Shown here: piece by piece, positions 1 through 11,101 of the stretch
Layout of the letters: every line of letters begins with the position of its first letter
Position numbering within the stretch: the first letter of the stretch is position 1
From: Prochlorococcus sp. AG-355-P16
GTDB taxonomy: Bacteria > Cyanobacteriota > Cyanobacteriia > PCC-6307 > Cyanobiaceae
Assembly (NCBI GenBank): GCA_003278525.1
Contig: QCEQ01000005.1
Span: forward strand, 30,549-94,548
Length of the DNA stretch: 64,000 nucleotides
Direction of reading: 5' to 3'
Notes under the pieces: generated by a model
What the model was told of the DNA's origin: nothing
Seen by the model: the letters and a program-made list of their open reading frames with translations, nothing else
Database searches by the model: none
Position numbers and translations under genes: made by a program

Positions 1-246
1 AAAGTTCATGAAGGTAGACCAAATATTGAGGACCTAATTCGTTCAGGACTAGTTCAATTAATAATTAATACTCCAATCGGCTCACAAGCTCTTCATGATG
101 ACGCTTATTTAAGACGAGCTGCTTTAGAATACAATATTCCAACTTTTACGACTATTCCTGGAGCAAAGGCTGCTATTAAAGCAATAATAGCTTTGCAACG
201 TAATAAAATTGATTCTTATTCTCTACAAGAAATTCATAATTCTTAA
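1..246 (+). CDS. carB: Carbamoyl-phosphate synthase large subunit, C-terminal end (partial)
   Basis: The frame is open from the first base and ends at TAA 244-246, giving the last 81 residues. They match the C-terminal MGS-like allosteric domain of CarB, with a run like LIINTPIG followed by DDAYLRRAALEYNIPTFTT and a closing segment rich in Ala, Ile and Lys. The full enzyme makes carbamoyl phosphate for pyrimidine and arginine synthesis; its catalytic domains lie upstream of the window. No anomaly is visible in the part present. The next gene is on the opposite strand, 3 bases away. Confidence 0.9.
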   Translation, partial: KVHEGRPNIEDLIRSGLVQLIINTPIGSQALHDDAYLRRAALEYNIPTFTTIPGAKAAIKAIIALQRNKIDSYSLQEIHNS

Positions 247-249
247 ATT

Positions 250-468
250 TTACTCTAAGTTTTTTAGTTTTTCTCTTAATTGATTAGCTAAAGAGTTTCG
301 ACTAATCGAAATTAATTTGAGAGTATCTTGATGCATCTTAAGTTGTGTTTCCGCTATTTGTAGTACTTTTATAGATTCTTTTATCTCATTAGAAAGTTCA
401 TTTATTAAATATTTTTTCCCTTCAAAGGTTAAAATTGGATTTGCAGAGTCACTTGTGTTTTCGCTCAT
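250..468 (-). CDS. Small conserved cyanobacterial protein (DUF6447-like)
   Basis: This 72-residue soluble protein has an N-terminal PILTFEGKKYLINELS segment followed by two helices, INELSNEIKESIKVLQIAETQLKMH and TLKLISISRNSLANQLREKLKNL split by a short turn, suggesting a helical hairpin or coiled coil. Small proteins of this shape are widespread in marine Synechococcus and Prochlorococcus, and I recall the family as DUF6447; that name is tentative. It has no signal peptide or membrane segment. It lies tail to tail with carB and downstream of the ABC exporter on the same strand, 29 bases away, so it may share that transcript. Function unknown. Confidence 0.7.
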   Translation of the reverse strand: MSENTSDSANPILTFEGKKYLINELSNEIKESIKVLQIAETQLKMHQDTLKLISISRNSLANQLREKLKNLE

Positions 469-497
469 TGATTTACTTTTTAATAAATAAAATAGAA

Positions 498-2204
498 CTA
501 TAATTTTTTAATCAATTGTTTTTCACATAATTCTTTATAAATTCCAGGTTTATTTATTAAATCAATATGTTTACCAACTTCAATAATTTCACCTTTATCG
601 AAAACAACTATTTTATTGGCCTCTTGCGTAGTAGCTAATCTATGAGCAATTACAATAACTGTTCTATCTTTCATAGCTCTATTAAGTCCTTTTTGTACTT
701 CAGACTCTGATTCTGCATCTAACGCACTTGTGGCCTCATCTAAAAGAAGAATTGAGGGGTTCCCAAGTATTGCTCTTGCAATTGCTATCCTCTGGATCTG
801 ACCACCTGATAAATTTAATCCTCTTTCAGTTATCTCAGTTTCATATTTCTCAGGAAGCTTTTGAATAAAGTTGTGAGCATTTGCTTTTCTTGCCGATTCT
901 ATAACTTCTTCTTTGGTGAATTTCCTGCCCATTTTTATTACATCAATAATTGTTCCCGAAAACAAAAAAGGCTGTTGTTGTACTAATGCAATATTTTTTC
1001 TAATATCTTTTGTATTTAATATTTTGAGATTTTTATCATCTATAAAAATGTCTCCATTATTTGGTGTTAAAAACTTTAATATCAAAGCCAACATTGTACT
1101 TTTACCAGCTCCAGAAGCTCCAACAAATGCTGTGACTTCCCCTCTCTTAATTTCTAAATTGATTTTTTTAAGTACTTGATTATCTTTTTTGTAAGCGAAA
1201 TCTACTTTTTTGAAACTTATATTGCCTTCAAAATTGGAAATCCTTCGTAAATTTTCTTTATCATCTTCAACAGGTTCTTGATTTATGTTTTTCAACCTTT
1301 TTATTGAGGCTTCTGCCTGTTTATAGTCATTAAAATTTGTACTTACATGGCTTATTGGATCAATAAGCATTAATATTGCTGCAAAAAAACTACTAAATTC
1401 TTCGCTTGTTAGAAGGCCAAGATTGATTCTTGCGGCTCCTAAACCTAATATTGCTAATATTCCAAATGCTTCAACAAATCCTACAACTGGATGTTGAAAT
1501 GCAAGTATTTTTAATGTTTTATATTTTGCTTTTTTATTTGTACTTAATCTTTTATGAAATCTTTTCTCAATCCAATTTTCTACAGCAAAAGCTCTTATCG
1601 TGGACATTCCATTTATAGATTCACCTATTAAACTTGCTAAATTACTTGTTGATTCTTGACTTTTTTCAGATGCTTTTAAAACTCTTCTTCCAAAACTGTT
1701 AACTGAAAGAATAATCAATGGTGCTAAAACGAATGTTGATACTGTTAGTGACCAGTCTAAATAAAACATGTAGATTATTACCGCTAACAATTGTAAAGTG
1801 CATGGAATAGTATCCTGAGCTGTTTTATAAATAACTTCGCTTACCCTATCGGCATCTTCTGTAAGTCTATATGTGATGTCCCCGGCTGAAATATTTTCAA
1901 CAGAATTCATCTTTATTTTTTGAATTCTGCTAAATAAATTTCCTCTCATCACTTCACTAATTTCTAGAGATGGTTTTGCTATGAATACGTCCTGTCCAAA
2001 TTGAGCAGTTTTCTGAACTAAAAATACAAATAAAGACTTAATTATTATGCTAGAAACTTTTGAGAGATCACCTGACCCAATTGCTGGGATTAAGTTTCCA
2101 GCTAGATAAGCTAATAAAGGCCAACAAGCTACGTAAATAAGCATGCATATAAAACCCTTGATAAACCTATTTGAATATGGTCTGAAAGGTGGTATTAGTC
2201 TCAA
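498..2204 (-). CDS. ABC exporter, fused permease and ATPase (MsbA/multidrug type)
   Basis: A 568-residue half-transporter that would work as a homodimer in the inner membrane. The first ~300 residues form the six-helix ABC transporter domain. The nucleotide-binding domain follows, with Walker A GASGAGKS near residue 361, the LSGGQ signature, and Walker B ILLLDEATSALD followed by a switch His in VIAHRL. Family members export lipids, lipid-linked sugars or drugs; the substrate cannot be read from sequence. The length is normal for the family and both halves look intact. Genes on either side do not point to a substrate. Confidence 0.88.
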   Translation of the reverse strand: MRLIPPFRPYSNRFIKGFICMLIYVACWPLLAYLAGNLIPAIGSGDLSKVSSIIIKSLFVFLVQKTAQFGQDVFIAKPSLEISEVMRGNLFSRIQKIKMNSVENISAGDITYRLTEDADRVSEVIYKTAQDTIPCTLQLLAVIIYMFYLDWSLTVSTFVLAPLIILSVNSFGRRVLKASEKSQESTSNLASLIGESINGMSTIRAFAVENWIEKRFHKRLSTNKKAKYKTLKILAFQHPVVGFVEAFGILAILGLGAARINLGLLTSEEFSSFFAAILMLIDPISHVSTNFNDYKQAEASIKRLKNINQEPVEDDKENLRRISNFEGNISFKKVDFAYKKDNQVLKKINLEIKRGEVTAFVGASGAGKSTMLALILKFLTPNNGDIFIDDKNLKILNTKDIRKNIALVQQQPFLFSGTIIDVIKMGRKFTKEEVIESARKANAHNFIQKLPEKYETEITERGLNLSGGQIQRIAIARAILGNPSILLLDEATSALDAESESEVQKGLNRAMKDRTVIVIAHRLATTQEANKIVVFDKGEIIEVGKHIDLINKPGIYKELCEKQLIKKL

Positions 2205-2262
2205 GATATTATATATTTAATTGCTTATCCTACTTTATCAATATCTCTGGGTACAAAAAACA

Positions 2263-2439
2263 ATGAAATTGGATCAATTCTTAAAATGGCAAAATTTGGT
2301 ATCTTCTGGTGGTGAAGCAAAAATCTTTATTAAATCCGGTTCTGTTAAGGTTAATGGTGTAGTTGAGACTAGGAGAGGAAGGAAGTTAAACAAGGGAGAT
2401 AAAGTAATATTTCTAAAAAATGAATTAATTTTTGAATAG
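2263..2439 (+). CDS. S4-domain RNA-binding protein (YaaA/YbcJ-like)
   Basis: I start this gene at ATG 2263 (MKLDQFLKWQ...), giving 58 residues. A TTG at 2221 in the same frame would add 14 residues unrelated to the family. The protein is essentially one S4 RNA-binding fold: LDQFLKWQNLVSSGGEAK, the turn GSVKVNGVVETRRGRKL, then GDKVIF. Stand-alone S4 proteins of this size bind structured RNA, and some relatives act in ribosome assembly or recovery; the exact role here is unknown. It is followed 52 bases later by tpiA on the same strand. Confidence 0.8.
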   Translation: MKLDQFLKWQNLVSSGGEAKIFIKSGSVKVNGVVETRRGRKLNKGDKVIFLKNELIFE

Positions 2440-2491
2440 TTAGCTTATTCAACTCAATTTGTATTAGTATATTTTTCTTGGAGATAGTATT

Positions 2492-3217
2492 TTGAGAAAA
2501 TCTGTAATTGCTGGTAATTGGAAAATGCACATGACTTGTGCTGAAGCTAAATCCTATTTACAAGAGTTTATTCCTTTAATAAAAAACATTAAAGACGATC
2601 GTAAAGTTGTTATCGCTCCGCCTTTTACGGCTATTTCAACCTTCTCTGATAATTCTGATTTTGAATATTTAGATATTTCTAGTCAAAATATTCATTGGGA
2701 AGATCAAGGAGCATTTACTGCAGAAATATCTCCAAAAATGCTTCTTGAACATGGTGTCTCATATGCAATCGTTGGGCATAGTGAACCGAGGAAATATTTT
2801 AGTGAAAGTGATGAACAAATTAATAAAAGAGCAGTTTTTGCTCAATCTAGTGGACTTACTCCAATAGTTTGTGTAGGAGAAACATTAGAACAAAGAGAGA
2901 GAGGAGAAGCTGATAGAATTATTACTAGACAGGTTGAACAAGGATTAGAAAATACAGATCCGTCTAATTTAATTGTTGCCTATGAACCGATATGGGCTAT
3001 TGGCACTGGTAAAACATGTGAGGCAGAAGATGCTAATAAGATATGTTCTTTGATTCGGAAATTAATAGGTTTTGATGATGTAATTATTCAATATGGAGGA
3101 TCTGTTAAACCTAATAATATTGACAAAATTATGTCAATGAGTGATATAGATGGGGTGTTAGTTGGAGGGGCTTCATTAGATCCTAATAGTTTCGCGAGAA
3201 TTGCAAATTATCAATAA
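2492..3217 (+). CDS. tpiA: Triosephosphate isomerase
   Basis: Interconverts dihydroxyacetone phosphate and glyceraldehyde-3-phosphate in glycolysis and the Calvin cycle. The 241-residue protein has the whole active site: GNWKMH near the N terminus (catalytic Lys), IVGHSE (electrophilic His), [12 protein letters not shown] (catalytic Glu and mobile loop) and YGGSV near the C terminus. The start is TTG 2492, with GGAG at 2480-2483 eight bases upstream; no in-frame ATG nearby keeps the beginning of GNWKMH. The 3' end overlaps folP by 17 bases, so the two are probably translated from one message. Confidence 0.95.
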   Translation: MRKSVIAGNWKMHMTCAEAKSYLQEFIPLIKNIKDDRKVVIAPPFTAISTFSDNSDFEYLDISSQNIHWEDQGAFTAEISPKMLLEHGVSYAIVGHSEPRKYFSESDEQINKRAVFAQSSGLTPIVCVGETLEQRERGEADRIITRQVEQGLENTDPSNLIVAYEPIWAIGTGKTCEAEDANKICSLIRKLIGFDDVIIQYGGSVKPNNIDKIMSMSDIDGVLVGGASLDPNSFARIANYQ

Positions 3218-4046
3218 GAAAAATCCATGGCCAAAAGCCTGGGGCCAAAAAACTTCAATTATGGGAGTTATTAATTTAACTCCTGATTCATTTAGTGATG
3301 GTGGGGAATTAAACTCTTCAAAAAAAGTTTTAGATCAAGTAAATCATTTCTTGAGCAATGGTGTTGATGTTATTGATCTTGGTGCTCAAAGTACGAGACC
3401 TGGGGCTGAAGAAGTTGGAGCTATTGTAGAAATAAAAAGATTAATCCCATATCTAAAATTAATAAAATCTGAATTTCCAGATGTTTTAATTTCTATTGAT
3501 ACTTTTAATTCTGAAGTAGCTTACGAGGCTCTTTTAAATGGTGCAAATTGGATAAATGATATTACCGGAGGTAGAAGAGATATAAAAATTTTAGATGTTG
3601 TATCAAAATTCAACTGTCCATTCGTTATTACTCATAGTCGTGGTAATAGTCAAAATATGAATCAACTTTCTAATTACCAGAATGTATTGAGTGATGTTAA
3701 GTGCTCTCTTGATAATTTAATAATGAATGCTTTAGAAAAAAATATATCTGAAAGAAATATAATAGTGGATCCTGGAATTGGTTTTTCAAAGGATATCATT
3801 CATAATTTAGAAATATTGAGAAACTTAGATGTTTTTAAAAAATGGAATTTACCAATTTTGATAGGTGCATCTAGGAAGAGATTTATAGGCGAAATTTTGA
3901 ATGAGAAAAATCCAAAAGAAAGGGATATAGGAACACTTGCAATAAGTTGTCTTTGTTCTCAATTTAATATTGATATTGTGAGAGTTCACAACGTCAAACT
4001 AAATTATCAAGTCCTAAAAGTAGCTGATAGGATTTACAGAAAATAA
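3201..4046 (+). CDS. folP: Dihydropteroate synthase
   Basis: Condenses p-aminobenzoate with hydroxymethyl-dihydropterin pyrophosphate in folate synthesis. The DHPS signatures are all present: [46 protein letters not shown], and the pterin/phosphate loop [10 protein letters not shown]. The chosen start is TTG 3201, inside the end of tpiA, which leaves the usual ~20 residues before the first motif. The only nearby alternative, ATG 3261, would begin right at [11 protein letters not shown] and looks too short. The total of 281 residues is normal. It ends 8 bases from the convergent chlH. Confidence 0.92.
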   Translation: MQIINKKNPWPKAWGQKTSIMGVINLTPDSFSDGGELNSSKKVLDQVNHFLSNGVDVIDLGAQSTRPGAEEVGAIVEIKRLIPYLKLIKSEFPDVLISIDTFNSEVAYEALLNGANWINDITGGRRDIKILDVVSKFNCPFVITHSRGNSQNMNQLSNYQNVLSDVKCSLDNLIMNALEKNISERNIIVDPGIGFSKDIIHNLEILRNLDVFKKWNLPILIGASRKRFIGEILNEKNPKERDIGTLAISCLCSQFNIDIVRVHNVKLNYQVLKVADRIYRK

Positions 4047-4054
4047 TAAATTTA

Positions 4055-7000
4055 TTATTCTTTAACTCCTTCGATTTTATCCTCTACCTCTTGGTATAGT
4101 TCTTTCAACTGTTCTATATTCTCATCTGAAGTTTCCCAATATCCCCTACCATTTACTTCTAACAATGTTCCAACAATTCTTCTGAAACTATTGGGATTAA
4201 GATCCATTAATCTTTTCCTCATCTCTTCGTCATTTATAAATGTTTCATTAGTTTCTTCATATACAAAATTATCAACTTGTCCACTTGTCGCACTCCAACC
4301 TAGAGTGTAATTAAGTCTGTTAGAAAGTTCTCTAACTCCTTCGTAGCCGGATTTGAGCATACCTTCATACCACTTAGGATTTAAGAGTTTTGTTCTTGAG
4401 TCTAATCTGATAGTTTCTCCAAGTGTTCTAACTTGAGCATTAGACGTCGTTGTATCTGCTATGTAGCTACTCGGTTCTTTTCCGTCATCTCTTAATGTCT
4501 TGATCAATTTTGTTGGATCCGAATCAAAATAATGACTTACATCTGTTAATGAAATCTCTGAAGAATCAAGGTTTTGAAATGTAACATCTGCTGTTTTCAT
4601 TACTGACTCAAATACCTCTCTTTTTTGATTCATCTCGCCTGGATTATCAGCATTAAAAGCATAAGTTTTGCGAGATAGATACATCTCTTGTAATTCATTT
4701 TCTTCCTCCCACGTTGAATTTTCTACGGCTAAATTAACATTTGAACTGTAACTTCCACTTGCATTAGAGAATACTCTCGCTGAAGCTTCTCTGATAGAAG
4801 TGCCTTCTTTTTCTGCTTGTTCTAGTGAGTGTTTCCTTACAAAATTAGATTCCAATGGTTCATCAGCTTCAGCTGCTAACTTGACTGCCTGATCTATTAA
4901 TGCCATTTGATTGATGAATAGATCTCTAAATACTCCTGAACAATTAACAACTACATCTATTCTTGGCCTACCTAATTCTTCTAAAGGGATTAATTCTAGT
5001 TTGTTAATTCTCCCAACAGAATCTGGTTTTGGCTTTACCCCGACAAACCATAAGATTTGTGCCAGTGATTCTCCGTAAGTTTTGATGTTATCAGTCCCCC
5101 ATAAAACACAAGCTATTGTTTCAGGCCAAGTTCCTTGCTCTTCTTTTTGCCTTTCAATTAATTTGTCAACAACAGACTTAGCTGCAGCTACTGCTGCTGT
5201 AGTTGGGATTGATTGAGGATCAAGTGCATGGATATTTTTACCACTGGGCAAAACACCTGGATTTCTTATAGGATCTCCACCTGGTCCAGGTAGAACATAA
5301 TTTCCATCTAGTGCTTTAATGAGGCTATCCATTTCTTTGTCTGCGCAGACCTGTTCCAGACAGAAAAGTAAGTAATCAAATAATTTATTTAATTCCTTCT
5401 GATTAATTTCATTAAATCCATTTAATCTGCAGACTCTTAGCCAAGGGGTAGGTAGATTTAAACCAAAGACTTTAAGTAAATCGAAAAGTTTGGAAAGAAG
5501 TGATTTTTCTAGATAAACTCTGCCATCAACAATTTTTAAAGAGTTGACCATCGCAAAAATAGACTCTCTTGCTGTATTTATGATTTTTTCATTTAACTCT
5601 ACAAATTTAAATTCACCTTTATTATTACCATCATAAATTTGTTCAATAGTTAGGCCAATAGATTCAGCGAGTAATCCAGGAAGAGATCTTAATCCTTCTT
5701 GTTCCCTCTCTAAAGATGCAATATTTACAAGTGTTGCAACAGCTTCTTCTGCTGTTGGAGCTTCTCCAATAGTATGAAGACCGCAAGGTAACAATCTACT
5801 TTCAATTTCCATCAATTGTTTATAAACATTACCTACAAATAAATCTCTTTCATCTATTGAAAGTTCATCTATGTCTTTTGAAGGAAGCTCTACATCTTTA
5901 TCGAGGTTACATTGTTTAGAAGTCTCAACTATTGCATTAACAATTTGAATACCTCTGCTATTTTCTCTTAATTGTTGATAGGAACCAACGAGTTCACTAA
6001 GTTCTTTAAGTCCTTTGTAGAGTCCTGCATTTTCTGCTGGAGGAGTAAGATAACTAATAGTTGAAGCATAACCTCTTCTCTTCGCAATTGTTGCTTCAGA
6101 TGGATTATTTGCAGCATAGTAATACAAATTAGGCAATGATCCAATGAGAGAATCGGGATAGCAAGTTTCACTCATTCCCATCTGCTTCCCAGGCATAAAT
6201 TCGAGGGAGCCATGAGTTCCAAAATGAAGAACAGCATCAGCTCCCCAGATTTTTTCTACATATGTGTAATAAGCTGCAAAACCATGATGAGGACTAGCGC
6301 TTCTTGAATAGAGCAATCTCATGGGATCACCTTCATAACCGAAAGTAGGTTGAACTCCTATAAAAACATTTCCAAAATGTTTTCCATAGATAAGAAGGTT
6401 TTGTCCATCACTATTAAGGTTTCCAGGAGGTTTACCCCAATTTTCTTCAAGTCTTTGTGAATATGGTGTGAACTCTTCGTATTCTTTAACAGACATTTTA
6501 TGAGCAATATTTAACTCTGGAGAGCCATCCATCGCTTCAGGGTTGTTAATTACTTTTTCCATTAATTCTTTTGAATTACTAGGAAGTTCATCTATTTGAT
6601 ATCCTTTCGATTTCATTTCAAGAAGTACTCTGTAAATTGAACCAAAAACATTCAAGTATGCTGCCGTACCTACATTTCCTTTGTCTGGTGGAAAACTAAA
6701 TACTGTGATGGCTAATTTTTTATCCTTTCTTTGTTTAACTCTTAAAGTGGACCATTTTATAGCTCTTTCAGCTATTACATCAACTCGATCTTGGAGCGTA
6801 TGCGCTTTACCTGTAGCATCATCACGGCCTGAGAGGATAATAGGTTCAATAGCACCATCAAGCTCTGGAATTGCAATTTGAAGTGCTACCTGAACAGGGT
6901 GTAAACCTAGATCACTATTTTCCCATTCTTGTGTGGTTTGGAAGACTAATGGAAGTGCAACCATATAGGGTCTGTTTAACCTTTTTAGGGCTTCAATAGC

Positions 7001-8065
7001 TTTAGGATGATCTTGTCTTGCAGGCCCACCAACTAGTGCAAATCCTGTAAGAGATACGACTCCGTCAACTATAGGTTGATCCTTATTTAAAGAATCATAA
7101 TAAAATTCATTAACTGGTTTAGAAAAATCTAGACCTCCACAGAAGATAGGTAACACTCTTGCACCTCTATATTCCAATTCTTGAATAACAGCAACGTAAT
7201 GAGCATCATCTCCTGTAACGATATGACTCCTCTGAAGAACTAAGCCTATTGTTGGAGTTTTGTCATCTTTAGGATTTATATCTTTCCTGTTATTTTCCCA
7301 ATTTTGATATTCTTTAAGACTTTCAAACATGCAAGGAGCAAGAGGATGCCAAATTCCTAAATCTGGGAATGTTTCAGGGTCTTGAATTTTGAATTCTTCT
7401 ATTTGATCTTTTATGATCTCTGAAACAGCGTACTTTTCAGAAATCATTAACAAAAAGTTTTTTAAGTTCTCAGTGGTACCACCTAACCAGTACTGAAAAC
7501 TAAGAATGAATGTTCTTGCATCTTGAGCTTTTTCTACTGGTAGATATTTAAGTATTGAAGGTAGTGTATTTAATAATTTCAACATTGAATCTTGGAAACT
7601 TGCTCCATCAGATTCTTTTTTCTTCTTTATTAAATCTCCAATAATACTTTTAGATTGACCAAGTTGGGCCATGCTAAATGAACCTAGCTTATTTAATCTC
7701 ATTACCTCTGGCATGGAGGGGAAAACAATTGATGCTTTAAGTTTGTCTTTAAATGGAGATACTGCATCAACCACTTTTTGAGCAAGGTCTTCAATGAAAA
7801 TTAGAGAGGCAACAAATATATCTGCATTAGCTATATCTTCTTTGAAATCTTCAAAATTACTATCGTTCCTAAGTTCTTCAATAAGATAGCCACTAAGATC
7901 TATACCTATTGGCCCATTCATACTATTTATTGACTTTGCAGCTTCCGTTAAGGAATTTTGGTATTGTGGCTCAAGGACAACATAAACTGCTTTTATTACA
8001 ACTTTGTGTTTGTTATCCTCAACAGGAGATACTCTGCGGTTTGCTGAGCGGACCTGCGTAAACAT
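4055..8065 (-). CDS. chlH: Magnesium chelatase subunit H
   Basis: This large porphyrin-binding subunit of magnesium chelatase works with the AAA+ subunits ChlI and ChlD to insert Mg into protoporphyrin IX, the first committed step of chlorophyll synthesis. At 1336 residues it has the normal ChlH length. An N-terminal ChlH-specific domain precedes the CobN/ChlH core, recognisable by [49 protein letters not shown] and [16 protein letters not shown]. It is transcribed away from dapB across a 102-base divergent spacer. CobN at 52689-56426 is its paralog for cobalt. chlI and chlD are not in this window. Confidence 0.96.
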   Translation of the reverse strand: MFTQVRSANRRVSPVEDNKHKVVIKAVYVVLEPQYQNSLTEAAKSINSMNGPIGIDLSGYLIEELRNDSNFEDFKEDIANADIFVASLIFIEDLAQKVVDAVSPFKDKLKASIVFPSMPEVMRLNKLGSFSMAQLGQSKSIIGDLIKKKKESDGASFQDSMLKLLNTLPSILKYLPVEKAQDARTFILSFQYWLGGTTENLKNFLLMISEKYAVSEIIKDQIEEFKIQDPETFPDLGIWHPLAPCMFESLKEYQNWENNRKDINPKDDKTPTIGLVLQRSHIVTGDDAHYVAVIQELEYRGARVLPIFCGGLDFSKPVNEFYYDSLNKDQPIVDGVVSLTGFALVGGPARQDHPKAIEALKRLNRPYMVALPLVFQTTQEWENSDLGLHPVQVALQIAIPELDGAIEPIILSGRDDATGKAHTLQDRVDVIAERAIKWSTLRVKQRKDKKLAITVFSFPPDKGNVGTAAYLNVFGSIYRVLLEMKSKGYQIDELPSNSKELMEKVINNPEAMDGSPELNIAHKMSVKEYEEFTPYSQRLEENWGKPPGNLNSDGQNLLIYGKHFGNVFIGVQPTFGYEGDPMRLLYSRSASPHHGFAAYYTYVEKIWGADAVLHFGTHGSLEFMPGKQMGMSETCYPDSLIGSLPNLYYYAANNPSEATIAKRRGYASTISYLTPPAENAGLYKGLKELSELVGSYQQLRENSRGIQIVNAIVETSKQCNLDKDVELPSKDIDELSIDERDLFVGNVYKQLMEIESRLLPCGLHTIGEAPTAEEAVATLVNIASLEREQEGLRSLPGLLAESIGLTIEQIYDGNNKGEFKFVELNEKIINTARESIFAMVNSLKIVDGRVYLEKSLLSKLFDLLKVFGLNLPTPWLRVCRLNGFNEINQKELNKLFDYLLFCLEQVCADKEMDSLIKALDGNYVLPGPGGDPIRNPGVLPSGKNIHALDPQSIPTTAAVAAAKSVVDKLIERQKEEQGTWPETIACVLWGTDNIKTYGESLAQILWFVGVKPKPDSVGRINKLELIPLEELGRPRIDVVVNCSGVFRDLFINQMALIDQAVKLAAEADEPLESNFVRKHSLEQAEKEGTSIREASARVFSNASGSYSSNVNLAVENSTWEEENELQEMYLSRKTYAFNADNPGEMNQKREVFESVMKTADVTFQNLDSSEISLTDVSHYFDSDPTKLIKTLRDDGKEPSSYIADTTTSNAQVRTLGETIRLDSRTKLLNPKWYEGMLKSGYEGVRELSNRLNYTLGWSATSGQVDNFVYEETNETFINDEEMRKRLMDLNPNSFRRIVGTLLEVNGRGYWETSDENIEQLKELYQEVEDKIEGVKE

Positions 8066-8167
8066 TGATTTTCTTTAAGTATTTCTACCAGACTACGAAT
8101 GAAAAGACGTTATTGTGTGCAATATAAATAGCGTGTAACAACCTTTAAAAAAAAATTTTAAAAAAAA

Positions 8168-9016
8168 ATGATTGAAAATTCAAAAAAACCCATACCAGTA
8201 CTAGTATCCGGAGCATTAGGCAGAATGGGGAGCGAAGTTGTTAATACTGTATTAAATTCTGCAGATTGTGAACTTGTCGCAGCAATCGACATAAACGAAA
8301 AGAACAATGGCTCAAATATTTCTGAATTATTAAAGGTAAAAAATTGTGATGTTTTTGTTTCAGATGATTTTGAAGGAACTTTATGTTCTGTTAGTCAAAA
8401 CTATAGAAATGAAAATATCAAACCTGTTCTGGTTGATTTTACTCATCCTGATTCTGTATATGAAAATACCAGATCAGCTATTGCATATGGTGTATCACCA
8501 GTAGTAGGAACTACAGGTCTAAGCCCTTCGCAAATACAAGATTTGTCCGTTTTTGCTCAGAAAGCATCGGTTGGTTGTGCAATAATTCCTAATTTTTCAG
8601 TAGGTATGGTTCTTCTTCAGCAGGCGGCATCGGTAGCTGCAAGATTTTATGACAACATTGAATTAATAGAGATGCATCATAATCAAAAAGCTGATTCGCC
8701 TAGTGGTACGTGTATAAAAACTGCAGAAATGATTGAAGAATATCCAAAAAAATTTAATCAGAATTTAGTAAAAGAGTCTGAATCATTGAAAGGTGTTCGG
8801 GGTGGGCTCAGAGATTCAGGAATTAATATACATTCTGTACGATTACCAGGATTACTCGCTCATCAGTTGGTAATTATGGGATCTCCGGGTGAAACTTATA
8901 CAATTAAGCATGACACTATTGATAGAAAGGCATATATGCCAGGAGTCTTACAGGCTATTAAAAAAATTGGTAATTATGAAATTTTAGTTTACGGACTTGA
9001 GAAATTGATTTTTTAA
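8168..9016 (+). CDS. dapB: 4-hydroxy-tetrahydrodipicolinate reductase
   Basis: NAD(P)H-dependent reductase of the diaminopimelate/lysine pathway. The 282-residue protein has the dinucleotide-binding glycine motif [10 protein letters not shown] near residue 14, VGTTGLS, and the catalytic segment [15 protein letters not shown] carrying the His-His and Lys residues that define DapB. ATG 8168 follows a long A-rich leader with no clear Shine-Dalgarno sequence. It is divergent from chlH, and the next gene starts one base after its stop. The other lysine-pathway gene here, dapF, lies at the far end, so the two are not co-transcribed. Confidence 0.95.
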   Translation: MIENSKKPIPVLVSGALGRMGSEVVNTVLNSADCELVAAIDINEKNNGSNISELLKVKNCDVFVSDDFEGTLCSVSQNYRNENIKPVLVDFTHPDSVYENTRSAIAYGVSPVVGTTGLSPSQIQDLSVFAQKASVGCAIIPNFSVGMVLLQQAASVAARFYDNIELIEMHHNQKADSPSGTCIKTAEMIEEYPKKFNQNLVKESESLKGVRGGLRDSGINIHSVRLPGLLAHQLVIMGSPGETYTIKHDTIDRKAYMPGVLQAIKKIGNYEILVYGLEKLIF

Positions 9017-9017
9017 A

Positions 9018-9659
9018 ATGTTAATTCCAATTAATTCAAGTCAAATTTCAAAACTTATTCCTGCAGTTGCTACAGGAAGTCAATTTAAATACGCGTTAGG
9101 GAATCCGAGAAAAATTCTTCAAAGAGTAATAGTTTCTTCAATTGGTGGATTTATTTCATTAATTATTAGTTCTACTGGAGATCAAACTAATAATTTCTGG
9201 TTATTCCTATGTGTAGGTTTCTTTTTGTATATCATCTGGGGCCCAATTCTTGAATCAAGTAGAAAAAACCTGCAATTAAGAAAATATAAATTTTTTTCTA
9301 TATTTGATGGCTACATAACAGATATCTATAAAACTGAAAAGATTGAAAGTTCAAGAGAGCAATCCAATAGGCAAGGTCGATTAGAAGTTATCGAAAATAA
9401 AAGGACTTGGTTAGTACTCGAATTAGAAGATGAAGATGGTTATTTGGAAAAATTAAGTTTTCCTATGGAAAATAAGCACAGTCAAATTAGAGTGGGATCG
9501 AGTATTAGATGTTTAATATCATCTGATAATCGTAATTTTGACAGAGATTTTTATTTGACCGATGCTTGGCTTCCTGAAATAAACTTATGGGTTGGTGAGT
9601 ACCCCTATTTATTAAGACCAGCATTTGAGGAAATTTGCTATATTTATTTGAATAGATAG
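9018..9659 (+). CDS. Conserved cyanobacterial membrane protein of unknown function
   Basis: A 213-residue protein that I recognise only as a cyanobacterial hypothetical. Two hydrophobic helices lie at roughly residues 36-52 (VIVSSIGGFISLIIS) and 61-80 (WLFLCVGFFLYIIWGP). A soluble C-terminal half of mixed beta character follows, with a possible small barrel around TWLVLELEDEDGYLEKLSFP. It starts one base after dapB stops and is probably co-transcribed with it and with the FAD hydroxylase downstream. There is no catalytic motif I can name. Confidence 0.75.
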   Translation: MLIPINSSQISKLIPAVATGSQFKYALGNPRKILQRVIVSSIGGFISLIISSTGDQTNNFWLFLCVGFFLYIIWGPILESSRKNLQLRKYKFFSIFDGYITDIYKTEKIESSREQSNRQGRLEVIENKRTWLVLELEDEDGYLEKLSFPMENKHSQIRVGSSIRCLISSDNRNFDRDFYLTDAWLPEINLWVGEYPYLLRPAFEEICYIYLNR

Positions 9660-9678
9660 TTGGTGCTTATATAATCTG

Positions 9679-10833
9679 ATGAATAATAAATTTAATTTTA
9701 AAATTGTTGGATCAGGTCCCACAGGTTTATTACTTTCAATTGCGCTTTCAAAATTTGATTGCAATATTTTTTTAACTGATTTATTAACAAAAGATAGATT
9801 AATTGATAAAGATAAAACTTATGCTATTACTCACTCAACAAGAAAAATCTTATCTAAATTCAGACTTTGGGAAAAATTAGAACCATTTCTATTTGGTTTT
9901 GATACCCTTTCAATTTCCGATAGCGTAACTTCTGCTTTTACTAATTTATCAACTTCTGACTTAGATGATGATATAAGTTCCGCTGAAAATATTGGCTGGG
10001 TAGTTAAACATTCCGATCTCATGAACGTATTTTTTCATGAGATTGATAATTATGAAAATGTTTTTTTTACGACACCACAGAAATTGTTACGTAAAAAAAT
10101 ATTATTTGATTATCAATTCTTTTCAACAGGAGCAAACTCACTTGATAAAAAATTCATAGATTTTGTTGATATAAAAAAATCTTATAGTCAGTCTTGTTTA
10201 ACTTTTAAAGTTTCTCTTAGAGGTCATTGTGAAAAGCGTGCTTATGAAATTTTTAGAAAAGAAGGCCCACTTGCATTATTACCTTTAGAAAAAAACTTAT
10301 ATCAAGTAATTTGGACTTCCAGTACATTAAAGGCAATTGAAAGGTTAAATTCTGATAAGAATTTTTTAATGGATAATTTATCAACAATCTTGCCAGATGA
10401 ATTTAAGTTGGACCAAATAATTGGCGAATTTAATATTTTTCCTGTTTCGTTATCCTTAAATTTACCAGTTTTAAATTTTAAAAAATTTGTTTTTGTAGGA
10501 GATGCATTTCATACATTTCATCCTGTTGGGGGTCAGGGTCTAAATACTTGTTGGAGAGATGTTAATACTATTTATGATCTTTTTAATAAAAATACTGCTA
10601 TTACTAAAATGCATTTGATATTATTCAAATTTAGGTATTTTTCAAGCAGGATTTTAGATATTATCTTCACTATTTTTATAACTGACTCATTAATATCAAT
10701 TTTTGCAAATAGAAACGTTTTTTTATTTCCAATTAGGAAATTGTCATTTTTACTTTTAAATAAATTTTATTTTACAAGAAAATTAGTCCTAAATCAAATG
10801 ACTAAATCTCTCATTTACTCAAGTATAAAATAG
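9679..10833 (+). CDS. FAD-dependent hydroxylase, UbiH/VisC family
   Basis: A 384-residue flavoprotein monooxygenase. The FAD-binding beta-alpha-beta motif IVGSGPTGLLLSIALS is at the N terminus, and the second FAD motif VGDAFHTFHPVGGQGLNT near residue 275 is typical of aromatic-ring hydroxylases acting on quinone precursors. In cyanobacteria such proteins are candidates for plastoquinone-related or isoprenoid-quinone hydroxylation, but the substrate here is not determined by sequence. The C-terminal ~60 residues are strongly hydrophobic, which suits membrane association. A small DUF2949 gene starts 5 bases downstream. Confidence 0.85.
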   Translation: MNNKFNFKIVGSGPTGLLLSIALSKFDCNIFLTDLLTKDRLIDKDKTYAITHSTRKILSKFRLWEKLEPFLFGFDTLSISDSVTSAFTNLSTSDLDDDISSAENIGWVVKHSDLMNVFFHEIDNYENVFFTTPQKLLRKKILFDYQFFSTGANSLDKKFIDFVDIKKSYSQSCLTFKVSLRGHCEKRAYEIFRKEGPLALLPLEKNLYQVIWTSSTLKAIERLNSDKNFLMDNLSTILPDEFKLDQIIGEFNIFPVSLSLNLPVLNFKKFVFVGDAFHTFHPVGGQGLNTCWRDVNTIYDLFNKNTAITKMHLILFKFRYFSSRILDIIFTIFITDSLISIFANRNVFLFPIRKLSFLLLNKFYFTRKLVLNQMTKSLIYSSIK

Positions 10834-10838
10834 AATTC

Positions 10839-11036
10839 ATGAATAATTATGTATCTAGCGAAATGATATTTTATTTATTTAACGTATTAGGTTTAGATGA
10901 ATCTACTATTGAACTTGGTATAAAACTATCTTTGAAGAATAACACTCCATTACCAATATTATTATGGAGTTATGGAATGCTAACTATTGAAGAACTAGAT
11001 AAGTTATATTCATTTTTATTTAAAAAAATGGATTAA
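10839..11036 (+). CDS. DUF2949 family small protein
   Basis: A 65-residue protein matching the small cyanobacterial DUF2949 family: a hydrophobic N-terminal helix (MIFYLFNVLGLDESTIELGI), a central NTPLPILLWSYGMLTIEELD and a short C-terminal helix. No enzyme motif or signal peptide is seen, and the function is unknown. It begins 5 bases after the UbiH-like gene and is followed by the DUF3038 and DUF4335 genes on the same strand, so this is probably one transcript of cyanobacteria-specific proteins. Confidence 0.75.
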   Translation: MNNYVSSEMIFYLFNVLGLDESTIELGIKLSLKNNTPLPILLWSYGMLTIEELDKLYSFLFKKMD

Positions 11037-11101
11037 TAATTCTGTTATAATTGGTTCATCTTCAATAAGGAACAATTACAGTTTTAACTAGAAGGAATCA
11101 G

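Noticed and set aside
2432..2452. TTGAATA/TATTCAA inverted repeat at the end of the S4 gene as a terminator
   Set aside because: The stem is only seven mostly A-T pairs, overlaps the last codons and has no following T run; tpiA is probably read through from upstream.
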